From Balneolaceae bacterium UBA3186 (GTDB lineage Bacteria; Bacteroidota; Rhodothermia; Balneolales; Balneolaceae), in contig DEXK01000013.1 in assembly GCA_002364085.1 (NCBI GenBank), positions 248,001-312,000 on the forward strand: a stretch of 64,000 nt of DNA. The letters run 5' to 3'. The notes beneath the pieces are model-generated. The model was not told where the DNA came from, searched no databases, and was given only the letters and a program-made list of their open reading frames with translations. The translations under genes and the position numbers were made by a program. Below, in pieces: positions 25,878 to 33,863 of this stretch (within the stretch, counting starts at the first letter, position 1; each line of letters begins with the position of its first letter).

Positions 25878-27061
25878 TATTCAACAAAGGCTGGTAAATG
25901 TTTCCACTGTTCAGTTTCTGAGATATATGGATCTAAACCCCTCATTAAAGCAGAAAATCTCAATGAAAGGACCACAAAAATTAGTTTAGGCGAAACATTT
26001 TGTCTAAGCATGGGTCTGCATTCATCAATATGTAAAAGCATTTTTTCTAATTCAGCGTCTTTCAATGACGTTATGAATTTTTTTATAGAAGATAGTTGAT
26101 CAACATTCGTGATCAGTTTTTCATTCTCAGTTTCTTTGCATACGATAAGATCACGTATATACATTTCCAGCAAGTTGGTGATAGCAATCATACCCTCAAT
26201 GTTATTAGAGCTTTGCCAATCTTGTGAAAGTTTAGAAAGAGCAGAAGCATCTTGGCTGAAGGAGAGTCTTAAAAAATCAACAATCTCTTCCCGATTTCGT
26301 CTAAGACTTCCTACATCAAAAAAACGAGTAGCAGCATAATTACCATTAGCCACTCTTGCTAAGTATGCAGCATCAACAGGATCAATGTTATCGACTTCAA
26401 TTAAACCTTGTTCAACTTCAGCTTGGGTAAGTGTGCCCAATGGAATATGTTGGCAACGAGAGGTAATGGTTGGAAGAAGACTGTCAATGCTTTCTGTAGT
26501 AAGTATGAACATCAAGCGATCGGAAGGTTCTTCCAATAGCTTTAAAAAAGCATTCGCGGTTTCTTTTCTCATTGTTTCGACCTGAGTCATTATAACGATA
26601 ACTCGATCACCTTCATTGGGACGTAATTTAGCAATCGGTCGAATTTCATCTCTGAAATAATCAATCGGATAGAATGCTTGTAGATTTTTTGAAGAGCTAT
26701 CTTCATGTAGCGAAGGGCGTTGAGAAAAATTTATAATCTCATAGGGATCTTTTGCTAATAACTCTAATCGTTCTCGTACAGCTTCAGTATTAGCTGAAGT
26801 AGGCTTCGGAATAAAAACATGAATATCCGGATGAGAAAACCAAGATGACTTCTTAGAGCTTGTTTGTGAACCTAAATCAGAAATATTACTGATGCCATTC
26901 ATAGCTTCAGCAAAAGCTAAAGCAAATGCCGTTTTACCAACGCCTGAAGTACCGGATATTAAATAAGCATGCCCAACTCTTTCTGAGCTGAGCATCCTTT
27001 CGATCTGTTTTTTAGCTCTTTTTTGTCCGATCAAGCGGTTATTTCCAAATGAAATATTCAA
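25877..27061 (-). CDS. holB: DNA polymerase III clamp-loader delta' subunit
   Basis: A 394-residue AAA+ clamp-loader subunit. The P-loop-like segment ISGTSGVGKTAF is at 35-46. Sensor-1 features LLEEPSDRLMFILTTESIDSLLPTITSRCQHIPL and the HAYLISG start of the AAA module are typical of delta'/DnaX proteins. The zinc-binding cysteine module of gamma/tau is absent, so it is delta' rather than DnaX. It is immediately downstream of ccmB with no gap (start 27061, ccmB stop 27062) and overlaps dapF by 1 base. Confidence 0.92.
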   Translation of the reverse strand: MNISFGNNRLIGQKRAKKQIERMLSSERVGHAYLISGTSGVGKTAFALAFAEAMNGISNISDLGSQTSSKKSSWFSHPDIHVFIPKPTSANTEAVRERLELLAKDPYEIINFSQRPSLHEDSSSKNLQAFYPIDYFRDEIRPIAKLRPNEGDRVIVIMTQVETMRKETANAFLKLLEEPSDRLMFILTTESIDSLLPTITSRCQHIPLGTLTQAEVEQGLIEVDNIDPVDAAYLARVANGNYAATRFFDVGSLRRNREEIVDFLRLSFSQDASALSKLSQDWQSSNNIEGMIAITNLLEMYIRDLIVCKETENEKLITNVDQLSSIKKFITSLKDAELEKMLLHIDECRPMLRQNVSPKLIFVVLSLRFSALMRGLDPYISETEQWKHLPAFVE

Positions 27062-27766
27062 TCATTCCTCCCATATGTATTCGAAAAGTAAAATTCCGGC
27101 TGTTATAGTAACTCCAATAAAACCAATTAAGGCAGAAAAATCATTAGTAAATCCTTCACTAGAACCGTTAATAAATGCACTTTTAGTGATACTGGTAAGC
27201 AATAAAATAAAAGGGATAAATAATGGAATAGTAAGAACAGAAAAAATTGCTCCTTTGCGTTCGGCTTGCGAAACAATAGCTGCAATCATTGTAGAAACAC
27301 CAGATAATCCAATGGTGCCAAAAATCAAGATTGTTAAAAATGAACTCCAGGAGACAATCGAGAGATCAACCAGAAAAATATAAATACCGAATGTGAAAAC
27401 ATTGATAGCAAAGCTAAAAGCGATATTGTAAAGTAGTTTTCCTGAGTAAACAGATGTACCAGAAGCATAAATTCTTAAAAGATTGTAGGTGTTTTTATCC
27501 GTTTCAGAAATAAAGCTTCTACCCAACGATGATAAAGCTGCAAATAGAACGACGATCCAAATTAAACCGCTTTTAGGAGTAGGATTTAGTTCCTGAGCTT
27601 TGAGTGTGAACATGATCAGGAATAGCGACGAGATCACAAATGCAATTACCATGTTAAAGGCAAAACGCGTCCTGAATTCTGTCTTCAGATCTTTTTTAAA
27701 AATAGTAATAGTGCCTCGTAACCAGTCCATACCCAAGTTTAAGCATTTAGTAACGGAGTTGCCCAA
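27062..27766 (-). CDS. ccmB: Heme exporter membrane subunit CcmB
   Basis: A 234-residue inner-membrane protein with six predicted spans. It matches CcmB, the permease partner of the CcmA ATPase in cytochrome c maturation: FKKDLKTEFRTRFAFNMVIAF, LFAALSSLGRSFISETDKNTYNLLR and FGTIGLSGVSTMIAAIVSQAERKGA. No CcmA, CcmC or other ccm gene is adjacent, unlike the usual cluster. The first 13 residues precede a second Met (27727) that gives a more usual N-terminus. The gene is first in the minus run ccmB-holB-dapF-DUF5103. Confidence 0.9.
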   Translation of the reverse strand: MGNSVTKCLNLGMDWLRGTITIFKKDLKTEFRTRFAFNMVIAFVISSLFLIMFTLKAQELNPTPKSGLIWIVVLFAALSSLGRSFISETDKNTYNLLRIYASGTSVYSGKLLYNIAFSFAINVFTFGIYIFLVDLSIVSWSSFLTILIFGTIGLSGVSTMIAAIVSQAERKGAIFSVLTIPLFIPFILLLTSITKSAFINGSSEGFTNDFSALIGFIGVTITAGILLFEYIWEE

Positions 27767-27847
27767 AATCAGCTAAATAATCTTTGATTGATTCCCGTTC
27801 AACTGGCTATATTCCAACTCTTCAATCTAAATATGCAAACAGCCCAA

Positions 27848-28318
27848 ATGAATCTATTCTCCCTACTGAAAACGGAAACCATTCTTACAGAGCTTAAAGT
27901 AAATAACAAAAGAGAGTTGATTTCTGTCTTAGTGGATTCATTAAAAATTGAGCTAGGTACAGGTAATCTAAGCGAAATTAAAGAAGCTGTTTTAGAAAGA
28001 GAAGAGGTAATGTCTACAGGAGTAGGTAAAGGGCTTGCTATTCCACATTGCAAATCTAAAATAGTTGAAGAAAATTTTGGTGCATTCGCTGTATTGAAAG
28101 AACCATTAGAATTCAATGCCGTTGATGATCAGCCGGTTCAATTGGTTTTTTTACTTGTGGGTCCTGATACAAAAAACAGCCTTCATATTAAATTACTAAG
28201 CCGCATCTCAAGGTTAATGAATAGCTCTACCTTCAGAGAAACAGTACTAAGTTGCCAAAATTCTGCTGAGATCCTGGACGCTTTTCGTGAAGAGGAAGAA
28301 AAATACTTCATAAATTAA
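27848..28318 (+). CDS. PTS EIIA (PtsN/fructose-type) domain protein
   Basis: A 156-residue EIIA-type phosphocarrier, taking the ATG at 27848. An upstream TTG (27788) and ATG (27833) give longer, less likely N-termini, since the family begins around MNLFSLLKTETIL. The phosphorylated His lies in GLAIPHCKS (residue 67). Other matches are EREEVMSTGVGKG and LVFLLVGPDTKNSLHIKLLSRISRLM. It may be a regulatory EIIA (PtsN-like) or a sugar-specific one. No EIIB/EIIC or HPr gene is nearby, which favours regulation. The gene is followed by dacB with a 1-base gap. Confidence 0.88.
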   Translation: MNLFSLLKTETILTELKVNNKRELISVLVDSLKIELGTGNLSEIKEAVLEREEVMSTGVGKGLAIPHCKSKIVEENFGAFAVLKEPLEFNAVDDQPVQLVFLLVGPDTKNSLHIKLLSRISRLMNSSTFRETVLSCQNSAEILDAFREEEEKYFIN

Positions 28319-28319
28319 T

Positions 28320-29759
28320 ATGAGAAGATTGAAAACATCTGTGCTTATAGTTTTCTCGATTTTTATGTCTGTTTCAATATCTGCGCAGGATGTTGAGCAG
28401 CTATTGGAAACCCTACCCAACCAGGAAGCATTTTGGTCATTAACTGTTCTGGATGAATCCGGTAATAAACTGGAAAATTTCAATTCTGATAAACTTATAA
28501 TACCTGCATCCAATCAGAAACTATATACATTGGCAGCAGTTTTAGATCGGTTGGGAAGTGATTACACTTATTTCACAAATATATATGGAAATGGTCAAAT
28601 CACGGATTCGGTCTATTATGGGGATTTGATTTTTAGGGGAGTTGGCGATCCGAGTATTAGTGGTTTCCTATATAATGAAGATCGATATCATGTGTTTAGT
28701 GAGTTGGAAAAACAAATTAAGAGCAATGGAATCAAAAATATTGCAGGTGATTTAGTTGCAAATATTGGTTTCTTCGATGAGCATGATTTTCCGATTGGGT
28801 GGGACTGGTATGATATGTCGTTTTATTACGGAGTTGAGGTTGCACCATTATCATTCAATAACAATGCGGTTGATTTAGTAGTAAATGCTGATGGAAAAAT
28901 AGGGGATACTCCCGAAATAAATTGGTTTCCAGAAAATACAGAATACGTTGAGTTTATTAATGAACAAGAGATCGTAGAAGAAAACAGAAAATATGACGAA
29001 GATTACAAAAAAGGTTTAGGATCAAACTCAATCTATCTTGGGAGCAAACTCCCAAAAGGATATTTGGAAGAAGAATCACTGGCTATATCAGAAGCGGAGA
29101 ATTATTTCCTTCATAGCTTTGATGCTTACTTAAACTTGAAAGAAATTAAAACCAATTCGACATTTGAAGTTCATAGAGATAATATTCCTGATCATTGGGT
29201 CAATTATAAAGTAATTGCTTCCCACACTTCCAAGCCACTTTCTGAACTTATAAAATGGGCGAATAAGGAAAGCGATAACTTCTATACTGAAATGATGCTG
29301 AAAACCTTAGCGGCAGAAGAGCAGGGTATTCCGGGTACATTCGAAAACGGTATTAAAGAAGTGCGCAATTTTCTTGCTGAACAAGGATTGGATACCAATT
29401 TGGTGAAAATGAACGATGGTTCCGGTTTGGCAATGGGGAATTATACCACAACAGGAAACATCAGCAAGTTGCTGTATTCGATGAAATCTCATGAAGAATG
29501 GAATGTATTCTATGGTAGCTTTCCGGTTGCAGGAATTGATGGTTCCATTGCTCATCGTTTTAAAGGAACTGAATTGTATAATAATATCCGTGCTAAAACA
29601 GGGTATGTCAGTGGGGTGAGGACACTAAGTGGCTACATGACTACCCGATCAGGAAAACAAATTGTATTTAGTTTAGCGACCAATCATTTTGCAGGAAAAG
29701 TACGTCCCGTAGATAATTCTCATCAGCAGATTTTGCAATATCTGTATGAAAAATATTGA
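28320..29759 (+). CDS. dacB: D-alanyl-D-alanine carboxypeptidase/endopeptidase (PBP4 type)
   Basis: A 479-residue periplasmic penicillin-binding protein that trims or cleaves peptidoglycan cross-links. It has a signal peptide (1-22, ending SAQD). The three serine-peptidase motifs are SxxK as S64-N-Q-K67, SxN as S318-D-N320, and K426-T-G428 in AKTGYVSGVRTLSGYM. DlacB/PBP4 proteins carry an insert between the first two motifs, which is present here (about 75-290). It starts 1 base after the EIIA gene and is followed 12 bases later by the NtrC-type regulator. Confidence 0.94.
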   Translation: MRRLKTSVLIVFSIFMSVSISAQDVEQLLETLPNQEAFWSLTVLDESGNKLENFNSDKLIIPASNQKLYTLAAVLDRLGSDYTYFTNIYGNGQITDSVYYGDLIFRGVGDPSISGFLYNEDRYHVFSELEKQIKSNGIKNIAGDLVANIGFFDEHDFPIGWDWYDMSFYYGVEVAPLSFNNNAVDLVVNADGKIGDTPEINWFPENTEYVEFINEQEIVEENRKYDEDYKKGLGSNSIYLGSKLPKGYLEEESLAISEAENYFLHSFDAYLNLKEIKTNSTFEVHRDNIPDHWVNYKVIASHTSKPLSELIKWANKESDNFYTEMMLKTLAAEEQGIPGTFENGIKEVRNFLAEQGLDTNLVKMNDGSGLAMGNYTTTGNISKLLYSMKSHEEWNVFYGSFPVAGIDGSIAHRFKGTELYNNIRAKTGYVSGVRTLSGYMTTRSGKQIVFSLATNHFAGKVRPVDNSHQQILQYLYEKY

Positions 29760-29771
29760 TTAGATTCAGCC

Positions 29772-31145
29772 ATGTCGAAATCTAAACCACATATATTAGT
29801 TACAGACGATGAAAGGGGTATTCGTAATACTCTGAAGGAAATTCTTGAATTCGAAGATTATGAAGTTTCTCTGGCTGAAAGTGGTACGGAAACTTTAGAA
29901 ATGATCTCCAAAAATGATTTCGATTTGTTGTTTCTGGATATCAAAATGAAAGGAATTGACGGTATTGAAACTTTGAGGCAATTAAGAACAGCCGGATTCG
30001 ATTTTCCCGTAATTATGATCTCTGGTCATGGAACCATTGATATTGCCGTGGAAGCTACGAAAATGGGAGCCTTCGATTTTCTTGAAAAGCCACCTGATCT
30101 GAACAGATTGCTTTTGACAGTCAGAAACGCGCTTTCTCAACAGAATCTGGCAAAAGAAGTGAAACAGATCAGAAAAAAACTTCCAAAGATCCAAGAGATC
30201 ATCGGAGAAAGCAAAGCTATTACTAAGATCAAGGAAATGATCGATAAAGTAGCACCGACTCAATCCAGAGTTTTGATCACAGGCGAAAACGGAACCGGTA
30301 AAGAGTTGGTAGCTAAATGGATTCATGAGAAAAGCACGAGAAGTGGAGATGTATTTGTAGAAGTAAACTGTGCTGCAATACCTTCTGAATTATTAGAAAG
30401 TGAGCTTTTTGGTCATGAGAAAGGTGCTTTTACCGGCGCCAATGAGCAAAGAATAGGTAAGTTCGAGCAAGCTGATGGGGGAACACTTTTTCTGGATGAG
30501 ATCGGGGATATGAGTTTAGAAGCACAAGCAAAAGTACTTCGTGCTCTTCAGGAAAATACCATTACGCGGGTTGGTGGTAACGAATCTATCAAAGTTGAGG
30601 TAAGAATTTTGGCGGCTACCAATAAAGATCTACAATCAGAAATTAAAGAAGGAAACTTTCGAGAAGATCTCTTTCACAGAATTAGTGTAATACCGATAGA
30701 AGTTCCCAGTTTAAATGAAAGAGCCGGAGATATTCCATTAATTGCCAAATCCTGTCTTGAAAAGCTTAAAGCTACGGATATCAGTTTTTCCTCAGTAGAG
30801 TTTGATGATTCAGGATTGAAAGCCCTCAAGAAAAGAAACTGGACAGGAAATGTTCGTGAACTATATAATGCAGTAGAAAGATTAGGTATCTTATCAGCCG
30901 ACGGTTTAATAGATAAAGAATCTGTTGAAAGCGTATTAAAGTCGAAAGAAATAGATGGAAAAGATCTTGGCGGACTTGCAGATGAGACAGATAACTTTCA
31001 GGATTTTAAAGAGACAGCAGAACGAATATTTTTGGTCAAACAACTCGAAAAGAACGATTGGAATATTTCACAAACTGCAGATGCGGTGGGTTTACAACGC
31101 AGCCATATCTACAATAAAATGAAAAAATATAATATAGAGCGATAG
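29772..31145 (+). CDS. Sigma-54-dependent response regulator, NtrC family
   Basis: A 457-residue transcription activator. An N-terminal receiver domain (1-120) has the acceptor Asp56 (LLFLDIKMKG) and Lys106 in FLEKP. The AAA+ domain carries Walker A GENGTGKE (171-178), the sigma-54 contact loop GAFTGA (219-224) and Walker B GTLFLDEIGDM (237-247). A C-terminal Fis-type helix-turn-helix ends NISQTADAVGLQRSHIYNKM. It should activate sigma-54 promoters after phosphorylation. The partner histidine kinase is not in the window. The neighbours dacB and folD give no clear target; target genes are unknown. Confidence 0.93.
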   Translation: MSKSKPHILVTDDERGIRNTLKEILEFEDYEVSLAESGTETLEMISKNDFDLLFLDIKMKGIDGIETLRQLRTAGFDFPVIMISGHGTIDIAVEATKMGAFDFLEKPPDLNRLLLTVRNALSQQNLAKEVKQIRKKLPKIQEIIGESKAITKIKEMIDKVAPTQSRVLITGENGTGKELVAKWIHEKSTRSGDVFVEVNCAAIPSELLESELFGHEKGAFTGANEQRIGKFEQADGGTLFLDEIGDMSLEAQAKVLRALQENTITRVGGNESIKVEVRILAATNKDLQSEIKEGNFREDLFHRISVIPIEVPSLNERAGDIPLIAKSCLEKLKATDISFSSVEFDDSGLKALKKRNWTGNVRELYNAVERLGILSADGLIDKESVESVLKSKEIDGKDLGGLADETDNFQDFKETAERIFLVKQLEKNDWNISQTADAVGLQRSHIYNKMKKYNIER

Positions 31146-31146
31146 C

Positions 31147-32040
31147 ATGAGCGCAGAAATCATTGATGGTAAAAAAGTAGCAGAACTGGTCAGAGATCGT
31201 GTGAGAGAAGATGTTTCTGACTGGAAAGCAAAAGGCAACAGAGCTCCTTTTCTGCAAGTAGTGTTGGTTGGAGATGATCCTGCATCAAGAGTGTATACCG
31301 GTGCTAAAACAAAAGCCTGTGAAGATGTTGGTATTGAAACCAAAACAGAGATATTACAAGATACCATCTCAGCTAAGGAGTTAAAGGCATTAATACGAGA
31401 GTACAATGCTGACGACTCTATAGATGGAATTTTAGTTCAGCTTCCCTTACCGTCGCATTTAAGTTCTCATGATGTGATTGAAACCATAGATCACCGAAAA
31501 GATGTGGACGGGTTCCATCCTATGAATGTGGGTAGATTATCTCTGGATCAACCTTGTTTTAAAAGTTGTACTCCTGCAGGTGTGATGGAATTATTTAAAC
31601 ATTACAGCATTGGAGTGAAAGCAAAACATGCAGTTGTTATTGGTGCAAGTAATATAGTGGGCTCACCTATGGCAACGATGCTTTCCAGAGAGAATTCATC
31701 CGGAAAAGCGACTACTACCATATGTCATAAATACACTAAAGATCTTACCCTTCATACCATTAATGCGGATATTTTGATCGTTGCAGCCGGACAACCACAT
31801 CTGGTAAAAGCAGAAATGGTGAAAGAAGGAGCTGTTATTGTGGATGTTGGAATTAACAGAGTAGCAGATGAAACTTCTGAAAAAGGGTACAAGTTAGTTG
31901 GGGATGTAGACTTTGATTCCGTGAAGAAAAAAGCCAGCTGGATCACACCCGTTCCCGGTGGAGTGGGCCCAATGACAGTAGCCATGTTAATGAAAAATAC
32001 TCTCCTTGCAGCCAAGAAGAGTATTTATCCGGTTGATTAG
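31147..32040 (+). CDS. folD: Methylenetetrahydrofolate dehydrogenase/cyclohydrolase
   Basis: A 297-residue bifunctional enzyme interconverting 5,10-methylene- and 10-formyl-tetrahydrofolate. Motifs present are VLVGDDPASRVYTGAKTKAC (catalytic Tyr/Lys region), ILVQLPLPSHL, DVDGFHPMNVGRL, SCTPAGVMELF, the dinucleotide loop VIGASNIVGSPMATML, and TPVPGGVGPMTVAMLMKNT. It follows the regulator gene with a 1-base gap. Its end overlaps the converging PIN-domain toxin gene by 4 bases. Confidence 0.96.
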   Translation: MSAEIIDGKKVAELVRDRVREDVSDWKAKGNRAPFLQVVLVGDDPASRVYTGAKTKACEDVGIETKTEILQDTISAKELKALIREYNADDSIDGILVQLPLPSHLSSHDVIETIDHRKDVDGFHPMNVGRLSLDQPCFKSCTPAGVMELFKHYSIGVKAKHAVVIGASNIVGSPMATMLSRENSSGKATTTICHKYTKDLTLHTINADILIVAAGQPHLVKAEMVKEGAVIVDVGINRVADETSEKGYKLVGDVDFDSVKKKASWITPVPGGVGPMTVAMLMKNTLLAAKKSIYPVD

Positions 32041-32453
32041 TCTATAATTCCTATTTGAAGTTCCTTTGCTGCTTTTATAAGTGTTTTATCGAAAGTAAAT
32101 ATTTTAAGATTATTTTCAGAAGCAGCAGCAAGATGCAAAGCATCTAAAGTTCGAAGAGGGGTTGAGGTGGAAGAGAGCAAAATCTCAGCGTTTGAAAATA
32201 CTAAGCTGTCTAAATCCAAAACCTTGAAAATACCAATGCTTATATGATCTTTAAACAAAGTAAATATTTTCTTTACCGAGGAATTAGATATTTCATTCAT
32301 TCGGGCTCTCTTTTTTAAGGAAGAAAGCATTTCTATTACGGTGAGCCTGCTTATAAAGACACTAGGATTTTTATTTATTAGCTCATCAACATGATTCGAA
32401 TTTGTCTCATCAATATAAAAAGCGAAAAGACAACTTGTATCTATATACATCAA
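32037..32453 (-). CDS. vapC: PIN-domain toxin, VapC-like
   Basis: A 138-residue PIN-domain protein, a predicted Mg2+-dependent RNase toxin of a type II toxin-antitoxin pair. Acidic residues of the active site are seen at MYIDTSCLF (Asp5), TVIEMLSS, LRTLDALHLAA and FTFDKTLIKAA. The ATG overlaps the end of the antitoxin gene by 4 bases, the usual coupled arrangement with antitoxin first. The gene converges on folD with a 4-base overlap. Which RNA it cleaves cannot be told. Confidence 0.88.
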   Translation of the reverse strand: MMYIDTSCLFAFYIDETNSNHVDELINKNPSVFISRLTVIEMLSSLKKRARMNEISNSSVKKIFTLFKDHISIGIFKVLDLDSLVFSNAEILLSSTSTPLRTLDALHLAAASENNLKIFTFDKTLIKAAKELQIGIID

Positions 32454-32689
32454 TGCTTGTCTTCCTTTCTCATGTCAATTACAAACTCTGACATAGGTTT
32501 TCCCTTTACCTTAAATTGCTTTCTGAATTCAGTCATATCCGGAAGTTTAGTTTTTTTGGGTTCGTTATAGTTCACTAGTTTGGCAATTGGTTTGTTATGC
32601 TTAGTGATTATGATTTCTTCACCATTTTCAGCTGCCGCCAAATATTTTGCTAACTCTTCTCTAACTTGATTTACAGGGACTTTTTTCAT
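32450..32689 (-). CDS. Antitoxin of the Phd/YefM (VapB-like) type
   Basis: A 79-residue antitoxin. The N-terminal part MKKVPVNQVREELAKYLAAAENGEEIIITKHNKPIAKLV is the Phd/YefM DNA-binding and dimerisation fold. The C-terminal part (about 45-79), ending in basic/acidic residues (FVIDMRKEDKH), should bind and inhibit the toxin. Antitoxins of this type repress their own operon together with toxin, and a strong tandem-repeat operator lies at the promoter (32699-32727). The neighbouring gene is vapC. Confidence 0.88.
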   Translation of the reverse strand: MKKVPVNQVREELAKYLAAAENGEEIIITKHNKPIAKLVNYNEPKKTKLPDMTEFRKQFKVKGKPMSEFVIDMRKEDKH

Positions 32690-32698
32690 TGCAATTTA

Positions 32699-32727
32699 TT
32701 TATGTACATAAATAATGTACATAAATA
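32699..32727. promoter_or_regulatory. vapBC operator: two tandem 13-bp repeats
   Basis: The 13-base unit ATGTACATAAATA occurs twice back to back (32702-32714 and 32715-32727). The first unit is centred on the perfect palindrome TTTATGTACATAAA (32699-32712). It lies 10 bases upstream of the antitoxin start, where a Phd/YefM-type antitoxin would bind to repress the operon. It falls in the 53-base gap between exbD and the antitoxin gene. Confidence 0.75.
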
Positions 32728-32742
32728 TGATTGGTTTTCAAA

Positions 32743-33282
32743 TCAGTTCTCACTTGATTCAGCAACTGAAATATTTTTGGGATACATTTTTATTATCAGT
32801 TGTTTTTGCGACGTGTTGTTTACAAGCGATTTGAATTCAATTCCAAATTCCGAAATAGAAGCCTCGTTCCTAAGCTGTTTATAGGTTCCCATCACTTCAT
32901 CAAGCATGTCGATATAAACCTTGTATGGTGTTTCTCGCTGAGTTTTTAAAGATATAATAGCTTTTTGAGGAGAGTCTGACTGTTCAGGATCTTTTCCTTT
33001 GTTATTTATAAACTCCCTGAGTATTGGTTTTACTTCTTCAATCAATACAGGTTTATCATCCATCCTTATCAACCCATCAGCATTGACAAGAATATTCATA
33101 AGATTTCTTTCGTGAACTTGAGGTCTGTCATCTTGAATAGGGGGAGGCAGTACTAAAGATATCCCGGTATCTACATTGATGGTTGTAGTAACTAAGAAAA
33201 AGATGAGTAGCAGAAAAGCGATGTCAGCCATTGAAGAGCCGTTTATAGTAGCTTTTTCACGGATCGGCTTGTTATTAAACAT
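32743..33282 (-). CDS. exbD: ExbD/TolR-family biopolymer transport protein
   Basis: A 179-residue inner-membrane protein: short cytosolic start, one transmembrane helix (about 18-40, MADIAFLLLIFFLVTTTINVD) and a periplasmic domain. The Asp in MADIAF at the helix start is the conserved proton-relay residue of ExbD/TolR. With ExbB/TolQ it uses the proton gradient to energise TonB or similar outer-membrane machinery. No ExbB gene is adjacent. Residues 60-179 contain the expected periplasmic beta-alpha fold (NLMNILVNADGLIRMDDKPV). Here it is a lone copy, unlike the usual exbB-exbD clusters. Confidence 0.88.
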   Translation of the reverse strand: MFNNKPIREKATINGSSMADIAFLLLIFFLVTTTINVDTGISLVLPPPIQDDRPQVHERNLMNILVNADGLIRMDDKPVLIEEVKPILREFINNKGKDPEQSDSPQKAIISLKTQRETPYKVYIDMLDEVMGTYKQLRNEASISEFGIEFKSLVNNTSQKQLIIKMYPKNISVAESSEN

Positions 33283-33382
33283 AGTAAACTCCTTTAAGTG
33301 TAAAGTTGTACTATCTATAAACTCATTATTAACATGGTATTCAGTAGCATTAAAATGCTATTAGAATAATTTTAAAAAAGGG

Positions 33383-33418
33383 GTGACACTATGTTGTCAC
33401 TTTGTGTGATTAAGTTTG
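33383..33418 (+). promoter_or_regulatory. Promoter region with palindrome and TAnnTTTG box, copy 1
   Basis: An 18-base inverted repeat, GTGACACTATGTTGTCAC (33383-33400), is followed by TAAGTTTG (33411-33418), which fits the Bacteroidota -7 box TAnnTTTG. The palindrome sits where the -33 region should be, so it may be an operator. The same arrangement recurs at 35018-35053. A separate 16-base palindrome, TAGCATTAAAATGCTA (33345-33360), lies upstream near the exbD promoter. Confidence 0.6.
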
Positions 33419-33780
33419 GGTAAACAATAAAACAAAACCCAACGATCATGACACTTCATACACTTACAACTCCGGCAATATCAAAAAAATCAGAAACTAA
33501 ACTTTTCGTTGCCCCGCTTTTAAATCGTATTAAAAAAGAAAGCAAACAAGAGTTTGTAGAAATGCAGCAGACTTTTGAATTAATGGGCTGGGGAGAATTA
33601 CCTGATGAATTAAAGATCGAGATCTATGACGATGTTCGTTTCATGGTTGAGGAATTAAAGGGCTATTATTCAAGCTGTGACCAGTTTGTTCAGCAAAGAA
33701 GAAACACAGTTCACTTTTGGGTAAGTTGTTTTCAGGATGGGATTTGCTCTCTGGAAGCAGCTATTAGAGTGTTGAAAGTA
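33383..33780 (+). repeat. Direct duplication, copy 1 (gene plus promoter)
   Basis: This stretch is about 93-95% identical by eye to 35018-35417 in the same orientation. Identity begins at the GTGACACTATGTTGTCAC palindrome and stops just before the stop codon. The two copies flank the SGNH-hydrolase gene, which reads in the opposite direction. Differences are scattered and mostly synonymous, pointing to a recent event. Confidence 0.9.
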
Positions 33781-33792
33781 AAGACAATGTAA
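33448..33792 (+). CDS. Small hypothetical protein, duplicated copy 1
   Basis: I do not recognise this 114-residue protein. It is alpha-helical and soluble by appearance, with LLNRIKKESKQEFVEMQQTF, ELMGWGELPDELKIEIYDDV and a tail containing QQRRNTVHFWVS and ICSLEAAIRVLK. No signal peptide is seen. A second copy at 35083-35430 is about 93% identical in protein and shares its 5' region down to the promoter palindrome, so the duplication copied gene plus promoter. The C-termini differ (VKTM versus VRCLA). Confidence 0.7.
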   Translation: MTLHTLTTPAISKKSETKLFVAPLLNRIKKESKQEFVEMQQTFELMGWGELPDELKIEIYDDVRFMVEELKGYYSSCDQFVQQRRNTVHFWVSCFQDGICSLEAAIRVLKVKTM

Positions 33793-33863
33793 GAGTAAAT
33801 GAAATTTCACAACTTATACTGATGAATAACACTAATTTTGCTATTAAAAAAGTCTTTATCTTA

